Shown here piece by piece: positions 36,466 through 48,445 of a DNA stretch of 64,000 nucleotides. Both the position numbers and the translations under genes were made by a program. The notes under the pieces were generated by a model that did no database searches, was not told the DNA's origin, and saw nothing but the letters and a program-made list of their open reading frames with translations. How positions within the stretch are numbered: position 1 is the first letter of the stretch; every line of letters begins with the position of its first letter. This DNA is from Petrosia ficiformis (taxonomy: Eukaryota > Porifera > Demospongiae > Haplosclerida > Petrosiidae), in assembly GCA_947044365.1 (NCBI GenBank), contig OX345648.1, positions 722,001 to 786,000 on the forward strand, in the 5' to 3' direction.

Positions 36466-37209
36466 CTATAGGAGTAATTGTTCAATCCGGACATCTCTAT
36501 TAGTTTTCATTTTCAAATGGACTTCGATTCAATTTAGTTTTACAAATTTATGCAGACACATTAATACATCATAGTAATTTTTTCAAATTGTTATTTATAT
36601 TTGTATATTTGTTGCAAACACAGAAATCAACACTATATTGTTCCTGCATGCCTCAATTATAAGTAGTAAGGGTACAACATTAATAAATAAATGCTAACTG
36701 TTATATTGCAGATGAAGGCTAATTGCATATGATAAAATATTGTTTATATACGTATATATTGCAGATGCTAGCTACAGTTATAATTTTCCACATGTACATA
36801 CATATTGACTGATATTGGCCGCGATTAGTTTATAACTGCAATGAAATAGACATATATATATTTGTGCCTGTAATATTTCATAAATCAATTTGGATTTTGC
36901 CATGATTGTAATTGCAGCTTGAAGCCATGTCATACTGGTAATACTAAGTAAGCTGTTATCCGCATCACATGCATGTACTGCAAATTGTTTGCCATAGTTA
37001 ATTTTAAAAATAGTTATAATCATGATGATTTCGTTAAACTGAATCTATAACACATGTATGCACAGTGAAGTCATTGCTACAAACATGAAAACCATATCAG
37101 ATTAGCTATTGTAAAAGAACTATTATGTTATAGTTAGTAAATCTATGTTTTACTAACAGCAGATTAATTATACGTACTTAATTACGGTGTTTACATAATT
37201 ATTGTTTAC
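36466..37209 (+). promoter_or_regulatory. 5' flank of the RUNDC3-like gene
   Basis: About 740 bp with no gene seen, nearly identical to 16484-17230 in U1. It contains 'tatatatttgtgcctgta' and other AT-rich sequence. Open frames on the minus strand differ by indels between the copies and are not called. The promoter should lie here, but no specific element is convincing. Confidence 0.5.
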
Positions 37210-39815
37210 ATGAAAAAGTATCCGGAAGTAAACGTTAGTGTGCGGGGTTATTTGTCAAAGATGCAAAGGATTTTTTTAGGACCCGTAGATCAGGAAGATG
37301 CGAGTGATAGATTAAGATCACATCCTTCTATTGAGCAGTTGTCAGTACAAAAGAAAAACCTCCTTCAGATATGCAAGTAAGCATACGAAATCATAATAAA
37401 GCAAATGGGCGTGGTTAATTATCTGTCTTATTTGTCGCGTTACATAATACATTATTTTATCTTTCTTTTCCTCTCTCATTCTTATTCTTTTCTGTATATA
37501 TCATAGAATGTGTGTAAAGAGTCTCGTTGACAAGTCGCCATTCGAAGCTATAACTGACAAGTGCCCTCATTTAAAGAATCTATGCATTGTTTTGGAACAC
37601 GTATTCATGCATCGAATCCAAGGTTTAAACATGATAGCAGATAATGGGAAGTTTCTTGATGTAGCCATTGCTACTATAAATAGAAACGATCATTCTATAA
37701 ATAAAACGCACCCAATCTTAATAATGATAAACCCTAGAGTAATACGTAATCGCGATGACGTAGTCATGCTTAGGGTTACATCAAGAAACAGCCACATAAT
37801 GTCCTTTTTTGTTTTATCATGTATGTTGTGTAATTTAGTTTTGTGGGGCCAACTGAAAATCCCTTCAATACAGGCTGGCTGCCGAAACTAGTTGTATCTG
37901 AGCATGGTTTGATGTGATTTTTAGCTTATTAAATTACTCATATACCATCATAATAAATAATCTATAAAGGTGCATGAGTGTCTATTTTATATTAGTAAAT
38001 GGTTTCTATTTATAGTAAAAAATTGTTACATGAAAAAATTACTTTGTTTTTTCTCTCTATCACTCTAATTATTTCATGACTTCCCTTCTCTTCCCATTCT
38101 TACTTCTGTTCTCTTTTGTATTTCCTCCATAGCACGATGGTCTATATTTACTGCTGTAGATTATCCATCGTATTGGCATATATTCCAACACTATGCTCCA
38201 CCTAATACTATAACATCAATAGAAGACATGGAGAATGTCCATACTGACGTAGGACGGGTTAGACTAATATAATAATTATAATCACTAATGAACATGTTCA
38301 CCTCAGAAAAAAGTCTATAAGGAAACTTCAGTTTGGAATGATTCAGCGATCTGCAATGTTTATACATTTCCTGTTCCCTTTTATATGTGTCAAATTTCAA
38401 TCTATTGCTTCATTATTGAGTTACAGTATAATAATGTATTAACCTTATGGCATTAAACTATATAAAATCCTCACATCCTAATTTTGAGGCCATTGTGAAT
38501 ATGAACAGAAATTGATGATCTAGACTGTATTTTCCTAGGAAATGAGTTAGTGTACAATATTGGTTAGAGATGTGTATCCTTATGACTGATTGTTTTGTGT
38601 TGCCCATTTAAACATTTGACTTCTCACTGAAACCAAACATCCTATTGTACATACATGTATCAGAGTTTTGATAAGTTTTGAAGCATGGGCCAAATTGGCT
38701 CAACAATGGCTAGTGTCTGGTGTGCACCATTGGGAATACATCTTGAGTAGCTATTATTACTAAAAGTTGCTTTCTTCTTGCGTTATCCATTAACTCATGT
38801 GACTGTTCTTATGCATTGCACGGCTATAGTCTGTTCACATTCACAATGACCTCAAAAATAGGATGTAATATAGTGTATAGTTTAATGTCATAAGGTTAAT
38901 ACATGATTATACTGTAACTCAATAACGTATATGTAATATAGTGTATAGTTTAATGTCATAAGGTTAATACATGATTATACTGTAACTCAATAACTTATAT
39001 GTAATATAGTGTATAGTTTAATGTCATGAGGTTAATACATGATTATACTGTAACTCAATAACGTATATGTAATATAGTGTATAGTTTAATGTCATAAGGT
39101 TAATACATGATTATACTGTAACTCAATAATTAAGCAATGGATTGAAATTTGACATATGCAAAAAGAACAGGAAGGATAATTATATGAAAATGGTCCAGGT
39201 AAATAAATTGTTGGTCATTCCAAACTAAAGTTATGAACATTTTTATGAGGTCAAGATGAACGTGAATGACCTTTAATTAACCAAGTCTCAAGAATTATTA
39301 ACTAAATGTATACATATAATTGTAATAAATTATATGTAATTATAATATTTTTAAAATATAAATAATATTTGTGAAAAGTGATGGCTTCGCTATATAAAAT
39401 ATCAGATAATAGAATTATATCATTTACTATTTTGATTATTGTGGCTTCATTAAATTATATTAGATATTAAATACTATTATATAGTTATATTAAACAAATT
39501 AGATGAGTTTCAGTATTTTTGATAAGCTCATATGGTGCACATTGGCCCAAAGAGCTTCTTATTTAGCACTGCGCAGTTCTCTCTTTGGGTGGTACAGTTA
39601 ATTATGATTATATTATTTCTAACAGCATTAGCTCTTTGTTAATTGGCTCAAGATGTATTCCCAATGGTGCACACACTAACCATTGTTTAGCCAATTTGGC
39701 TCATCCTTCAAAACATCTCAAAACTCTAGTGTGTTTGAAATTTATTTTCTCCAATATCTGTATTATAAATTGTGTAATAATTATAACTACTTTTCTTCTA
39801 TTTATCTCTTCGTTA

Positions 39816-39858
<43 letters not shown>

Positions 39859-42800
39859 CATATTCTAGTGTCGTGCTTGGATAAGATTAGCACTGGTTCA
39901 AAAAAGACTGGCCTCATTTATGGATTTACTGTTATCAAGACAATTTGATTTGAAGTAAGCATGTTAATTAATTAATATCCAGCTCATTATATATATATAT
40001 ATATCTATGTAGTATTAATTATACATTGGTCAGTACTGAACACTAACTAAAACTAAAACCCTTTCAGTAAACCTGATATTAGTTAAGTAATGTTAATTTA
40101 TATAATTTATATAATTTGGAGAAACTGGGTGTGCTATAACTATAACTAAAAGTAGTTGTTATCCAGTTTGTAGAACAATATAAGAATGGAAGTTTAAATA
40201 ACATAAATATTATATTCAGAAGCCAAAGATCGGCAACAGCTCTTTCCTTTAGCAGCAGTTTTAGGGTTTCATACTCTTTAATAAACATGATGACCCACCA
40301 CAGGGATAATTCTTGTAGTTATTATTACAGTACACAAATATCACCTGAATCAATAGGGGGCATGATATAGTGATCACTTACTTTAGAGGTCAATCAGTAT
40401 ATCTAAAATCATTGTATGTTTTTAATGACATCTCAAATCCAGTCACAAGATGACCCTTAGAGATAACTGGGCCTTTTAGTTGTAATTATAATATACAACA
40501 AATGTCACCTGACCTTCATACATGTAGGATCTGATTTGATTATTGTATAGTTATCAGCTTTTCCTTATTCAAGAGGTTAATTCACACAATGGGAGACCTT
40601 ATTGATTATATTGATAACAGAAGTACACAGGTGTCCTCTATTGAGTTATTAAAGGTTCGGATTTCAGGCGGCCTAAAGTTGTCTACAGTAATGATAATGG
40701 CGCTCAATTAAGTGTATTAGAATCCTATTCATTCTTGGACTCAGATTACTACAGATAGTTTGTGGTGGCTCTTAATTAAAAGGTTTAAGATTTCAGGCAG
40801 CCTAAAGGTGTCTGCGCTATTGATAATGGTCCTATACTACTTGCCTATACTTATGTCTTCAGTATACACAAACCTATACATGTACCTATACCAGTATAGG
40901 CACAACACTAGTTATTATTATCATAATATCATTTACACAACATTTATTTATTAATTTACATCTCAGAGATTCATTTTCCTTGAAAACGTGTGAAGCTTGA
41001 GGAATGTATAATATACAATATGGAGGGGATATTGCATAGTGTGTGCAGTAGGAAGTAGGAAACAGGAACTAAAAGTTATTAAAAATATTAAAATTTGTAA
41101 CATTTAATTAAACACTTGTATGGAACAAATGGTCAGGTAAACACATGTAAACAGGAATGAATCCAAGGAAGTGTATTGCATTGCTACTTGTTAATGAGAT
41201 TCATGGTTATTCAGTCACAAAGTTAAAGATTATTAGATATTGCTGGGTATATATAAAGATGTAATTGTAAAGTAGATGAAGTGTATGCATTGCCATTTTG
41301 TATTTGTTAATGAGATTCATGGTTATTCAGTCACAATGTTAAAAGTTATTCGGATAGTGTGATATTGCTGGGTATATATTTTTTATAAAGATGTAATTGT
41401 AAAGTAGATGAAGTGTACGCATTGCCATTTTGTATTTGCTAATGAGATTCATATGGTTGTATTTATAATAAGTGTTTGTAAGTATTGTGAGATACTGCTG
41501 GGTTTATGCTAAAGTTTTAATTGATGGATATACAGTACAAGAGTAGTGACCAATGAAATTGTAGTACAAGGATCGAGAAGAGTTCTCGTTTCACTTATGC
41601 AAAATTTAATGAGTTTTAATTGTATAAATTAGCAGAATAGCAAGTTTTTATTATCCTTTGCATGAATTAATGTCTGTAGAGTGGTACTAGAAGCCTCATT
41701 CTGGACACATGGTATGATGTACATGTATGTATGTACATGTATGTATGTATGTACATGTATGTATGTATGTATGTATGTATGTATTAAATTTACTATGCAT
41801 GCAAACAAACCATTGGACAAGCTGAGTTTAAAATAAGGCAATCAAAAGTTCAGGCACGTTCAGCTTTATGTACATCTCTTATTCATCGGTAATCCGTATC
41901 AATTATTATTGGTCATTATTTCTAGTATTAGCATCGGTTATTTCTGAAAGATGTAACTGATACTGTAATAAGTGTACTAATAATGTCATTTCTTGTGATT
42001 ATAACATCATTAATACTTCATAGCATGGCTAATATCATTAGTAATAATATTAAGTTACAAATAATTAGATTATATTTTTATTGATTAAGGTCATTCATTT
42101 CACTGAAAAATGTTTATAACTTTAGTTTGGAGTGACCAAAAATCTTTTTACCTTTGTTATTAGCATATAATTATACTTCCTGTTCTTTTGGTGTATATCC
42201 AAATCCACTACTTCATTATTGAGTTACAGTATAATCATGTATTAACCTTATGACATTAAACTATACACTATATTACATATAAGTTATTGAGTTACAGTAT
42301 AATCATGTATTAACCTTATGACATTAAACTATACACTATATTACATATAAGTTATTAAGTTACAGTATAATCATGTATTAACCTTATGACATTAAACTAT
42401 ACACTATATTACATATAAGTTATTGAGTTACAGTATAATCATGTATTAACCTTATGACATTAAACTATACACTATATAATATATAAAGTCATCACATCCT
42501 AATTTTGAGGTCATCATGAATGTGAACAGATATCATTTTTTATACTAATGTTTAGTTTATAATAATCTGGTATATGTAATATTAATCAATAAGTATTATT
42601 TTCTACGTGAACTGGATATAAAATAGTTAATCATGTTACTATAATGTAGTGGTGATTACAGGTCAGTCAACTGGCTAATAAGACTTGGTATAATTATCCA
42701 GGGCTTCACAGAGGAAATTTTGATAGGGAGAGGAAAGAATCAATCATGTGGAGCACACTGGTCCTGGAGGTGTCTGGGAGTATGCTTCCTCAGTTAAACT

Positions 42801-45800
42801 TTAGGCCCTCTGAGGTTGCTGGTGGTGGCTTCTGGAGCACCAGAAGGCTTGTAGCTGAGACGTTGTTGCATGTTGAAATATGCATGTATTTGGTCTGAAA
42901 TCCAGGGAGGGAACTCAGGTTAGGGAGGGAGGATATCCTGTGAGTTCAATTTAACTATACAATCATGTTACTATGATCTGGTGGTGATTACAGGAATAGA
43001 CGTCAGTCAGTACCTTACTAATCATTCATTTGATATTTGCAATTCTAGGAAATGTGAACTGAATATGAATAGCACAATTACTATGTGTAACTATACTAGA
43101 TAATCAATAACTTATAATATGAACTATTGTTCATATCAACAATTGTGTAATTTAGAACTGTACTTTTTAAGGAAGTGTTATCGCAAGTTGTTATTGTACT
43201 TATTAATTATTTAAGTGTTGATTTATTGCTAAGGAATGTATTCTGTCTGTTTCAATTACTTATTATCTGTTGGTATAATACTAATAACAGGTTCTTGAAA
43301 TGAATTACGAAGAGTTCTTCCTACACGTACATCTGGTTATGCAATACTAATAATGAGCTTCTTGAAATAAATTACGAAGAGTGAGAATAAAATTCAACAA
43401 ATGATAAAATGGTTTGGATTGAGACAGTAAACAGTAGTAATATTGCATCAGAGTGTAGTTATGTTGTTTGTTTAGTTATCTAATTGTAGTAATCTAATAT
43501 CTTATTTAGGAAATAAATAAAATCCTCAAATAAGGTCATTATGAAGGAAAGCATCTTTATATATTCATGATGTTAATGTTTTTCCCCTTCTTAATTGTTG
43601 TGTTGTGAGAAGATGATATCAGTTCTGATAATTAGTTTATTGTTTTTGAAGGGATTATTACTTGGTTTCTGAGAGATTTTTATCTTCTGTTCAGTTTCAA
43701 TCATTTTATTAGTAGTCATTCTATTTTCCTTCTTCATAGTTCATTTGTTTGTTTTCAACAAGATACTCGTGATTGATTAAAGATTGTGTTTGATTCTCAA
43801 CAATTTTGATGATAGCTATTGTATCCCCTTATTTCTTCTTAGCTTGCAAGGGTTCTTGCACAGTGTCTTTGTGCCACAAGTACTTCTGCACAGTTCTCTC
43901 TTTGGGCCAGATGGCACAGTTAATTTATATTGTCAGTAACAGCATTAACTCTTTGTTAATTGTCTCAAGATGTATTCCCAATGGCACACACACACTACCC
44001 ATTTTTGAACCAATTTGGCCCATGCTTCAAAATGTATCAAAATATCTGAGTTACATAAGTATAGATCTTTTATTACATTGCTCATATTTCTTAGGTAGTT
44101 TTGTTGAAGTGTAGTAATAACTGGCCTTCTCCAGAACGTATTTATTATGTTTCAGTAAAGTTTGACAAAGCTAAAGTCTGTTCGTATTCTCAAAATTACG
44201 ATGTGATGAGTTTATATATAATATAGTGTATAGTTTAATGTCATAAGGTTAATACATGATTATACTGTAACTTAATAATGAAGCAATGGATTGAAATTTG
44301 ACACATATAAAAAGGAACACGAAGGATAATAAATTATTGAAATTTGGCATACGCAAAAAAGAATGGGAAGGATAATAATATGAAAATAGTGAAGATTATT
44401 CCAAACTAAAAGTTATGAACGTATTTCTAATGTCAAGATGAATGTAAATGACCTTTACTAGAACTAGTGTGTTTCTAAGAACAGCATTCTGCAACTTACT
44501 CAACGCAATATCCTACATGATATAATGTGTAATTTCCTTCCCTCATAATAATAATAATTATAATTTTGAAATTTTGGAAATGAGATCACTTGTGGATGTA
44601 CAAGTCATCCTATTTCCTTGTTACAGTGTGTGATAGTATTTCCTAGTACTATCACTTTCACTTACCAAGCCAGCCATATTCTATTTCATTAATGGTTAGA
44701 GCCAGTTTTTCGCATGTAACTTTTACTACTATAAATAGTAACAAAACCACAACCATTCGTTATTTATAGTAACAAAACAGCATACAACCAACCATTAACA
44801 ATATAATCATAATTAACTGCGCCAATGACCCAAAGGGAGAAGTGTGCAGTGCCAAATAAGAAGCTCTTTGGGCCAATGGTGTGCCATATGAGCTTATCAA
44901 AAACACTGGTATGGAGTCATAAAATAATGGTATATCATACAGGGTTATAATTATGTTGATGTACTCAAGCAGGAAATAAGTGTGGGTTTGTATAAGTATT
45001 ATACTAGTTTGTAAGGTAATATAGATTATGAAGTAACAACTCAAAACAGCATATATACAACACTTAATAAGTTGACTTCCAAGGTTGTATGTAACGAGGT
45101 GCTTGTTATTGTAACATTAAAACAGTCAACTTGTCACTAACAGCATTAACTCTTTGTTAATTGGCTCAAGATGTATTCCCAATGGTGGACACACTAACCA
45201 TTGTTGAGCCAATTTGGCCCATGCTTCGAAAAGTATCAAAAACTATGCTCCTTATAGTGTCTGAAGTAATGACCATGCAATACTGTTACATGAAGAAGCG
45301 CCCATTTTAGTAGATCCATAACATTAGTTAGAGCACAGTGGCTCATTTGTATCTTGCTGATCTGTACATTAACATAATGAGTGTTTTGGTTAACATAATG
45401 AGTGTTTTGACACATAACACCAAAGTAGGAAGTTGTAATATGACAAATATTCACAGCTTTCATTATCACAAGTGTGTGTAATTAATATTGAAGTTAACTT
45501 CCTCTTCACCAGCTGATTATGAAACCTTATGATGTATAAATATAATGAATATATAATAAGAAATCAAGTAATGAATATTTAATGAGAATCCAAAAAAATG
45601 TCCCTGCATTCAGCTAAATGGAAATAGGGTAATGAATGAGAATCCAAAACAGTGAATGAAATGTAGTAAGTATTTAAACATAAATTTATGTACTTCCAAT
45701 TTTTATTCAGGAATATGTATATGCAGAATGCATTTCTGGTCTCTACAGAACTGGTTGAGCTATCAGGTACACTAAAGTGTTTGGATGCTATTGACTTCAA

Positions 45801-46405
45801 GTGAGTACAAATAACAATAATAATGTTGTTATAGTTAACTATAACTATAAATAAATCCCATTTTAGTAAGGTATTTTGACTTTTAGTTAACTAAACTATG
45901 ACTAAATTACAAGTCTACTGTAATAACTATAACTAACTAAAATGAAAATTGGCCAATAATGGCACTTATAGTTAGTTAACTAAAACTAAACCATTTTAGT
46001 AAGCCTAAAAGATTTAGTTACATTTGGTCCTTTTTTCGCTTGCTTGGTCACATGTTTTAATTAATGATTAGAAGATATTTTTACTAATATCATATTGTTT
46101 TATCTTCCTATGGCTATTTTTGGCACCAACTATAAATTATGGTTATTGTCAAAACTCCCAAAAATTTGACTTTATTCCTTCCTACCATAGAAGTTATAAT
46201 TTAATAATCCCAAAATATTTATTGATTTTTAATGCAGGAATTAAATTCATTCTAGAATATTCTTTTAATATATACTCTTTTTAGTATTTAAATATATTCT
46301 GTATCTCTTCTTTAGCCTTTGTCTTCGTGATAGAGATTTTGATAGTGGAGACAAACTTGAAATTGACTACAGTCCATATTTGAAATTCCATCAGAGGTAA
46401 ATAAT

Positions 46406-46440
<35 letters not shown>

Positions 46441-47335
46441 TCAATCCATTTTAGTAGTAGCATGCAGTATGATAGAATTAGAAATAAAGGAAAACTGAAA
46501 AAGTGAAGAATCCAACTAGTGATTGAACCCAGGAACTTCCGATATCTAGTTAGACACTCTTACCACCAGACTTCTTGATGACAGAGGAATATAGGATTGT
46601 ACTAACCCCAAAGCTAGCTTCAAACCTAGCTGTTCCTAACTCTCTCAAATATGACATCAATAGATGACAGTGTTCAATTCCATAGTCGGAGTCAAATATA
46701 CTCTAACTGGAGATGTCAGTGTTCAATTCCATAGTTGGAGTCAAATATTACCTCACTGGATGACAGTGTTCAATTACATAGTCAGAGTTCTTACTTTTTC
46801 AGTTTTCCTTTATTTCTAATTCTTCAAATACTTCCTTGCATAAGTCTTATGCAATCAACCTTTCATCTAATATTAAAAATATTTATTTAATTAGTGTTGA
46901 GTGCAGTCAGTAAACAAAAGATTACCAGCATATTCATCATTGAGTATGGTTTAGGCTTCCTTTCCTACTTGCGTATCACAACAAATTCCTAATATGTATT
47001 ATTTATAAGCAAAATATTTATTAAAATATTAACCATTAAGTCAGTCACTAGTATTGTGTAATTATGAAATGTCAACATAATTATAATAATTAGTAATAGT
47101 TACACAATGAATGTGGATTATGTGCACATGCTCATCTAAGTGTAGCGTTTATATGCACATAAGTATGTATATATATATATATATACATACATACATGCAT
47201 ACATGCATACATACATGCATACATACATACTTACATACATACATACATACCCACATACATACATACATACATGCATACATACATACTTACATGCATACAT
47301 ACATACATACATACATATATACATGCATACATACA

Positions 47336-47369
<34 letters not shown>

Positions 47370-48138
47370 CATACATACCCACATACATACATACATACAT
47401 GCATACATACATACATACATACATACATACATACATACATACATACATACATACATACATACATACATACATACATACATACATACATACATACATACAT
47501 ACATACATACATACATACATACATACATACATACATACATACATACATACATACATACATACATACATACATACATACATACATACATACATACATACAT
47601 ACATACATACATACATACATACATACATACATACATACATACATACATACATACATACATACATACATACATACATACATACATACATACATACATGGGA
47701 ATGTAATATTATTACATACACAGGAAGTATGTGTTTACAAATTATCATTTATAATAGATTATTGACATGTATGTATGTATGTATGGTATGTATATTGTAT
47801 ATGTATGTACAAGTATGGACATTATACACCTTCAAAGATAGTTTGCCACTTGTCATTGTATTGTAAACAGATGAGGTCATAGTTATCTCTTCCTTCATTC
47901 TTAATCATAAACAATGAAATTATAAAAATTCTTTTGCCAACTACTTTACATACTAGTGCATGTACTGCTGTTGGAGTGTGTAGAAAGGTTTAGAACTTGA
48001 AAAGCATAGTATGAGAATGAGACTTGTATTAGTAGAATGGGTTTGAGGATCAAGCGGAAGTTATTTATAATTTCTTGAGAGTCAAATGAACCTACAGCAG
48101 TTAATACATACATACATACATACATACATACATGTACA

Positions 48139-48170
<32 letters not shown>

Positions 48171-48388
48171 CATAGTGATATTAGCAGAGTTGACGATATT
48201 GAGGAGGAACATAAATTGGCTACATTTCATCATCTCATAAGGTTTCGTGATGTAGGCAAAGATGGAGTACAAGAGGAAGACCATACTGTAGAGAATAGAG
48301 ATGAAGAAACTGTAACACAATTACGAGAATTATTAAAAACAGAAAGAGAACAGAAAGTAATTCACTATATATATATATATATATATAC

Positions 48389-48445
<57 letters not shown>

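Larger units (their letters stand above)
21349..41524 (+). repeat. Segmental duplication copy U2 (20.2 kb)
   Basis: Second, longer copy of the U1 block. It begins with the same 'gacatcatatttactac' found at 7284, joined directly to RUNDC3-like intron 4 sequence of U1, with TGA shared by both edges. Homology to U1 ends at about 41524 ('gttttaattga'). It carries family copies 3-6, the intact kelch gene, a kelch fragment, two orphan sorting nexin exons and the 5' half of the complete RUNDC3-like gene. Confidence 0.92.

Noticed and set aside
46490..46580. Functional tRNA gene
   Set aside because: A-box and B-box-like words are present, but the ends do not pair into an acceptor stem; kept only as SINE-like.
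47111..47866. Open frames of 150-250 codons on both strands
   Set aside because: They are translations of a TACA tetranucleotide array (repeating Tyr-Ile-His-Thr or Met-Tyr-Val-Cys) and appear in several frames at once; this is a low-complexity artefact.
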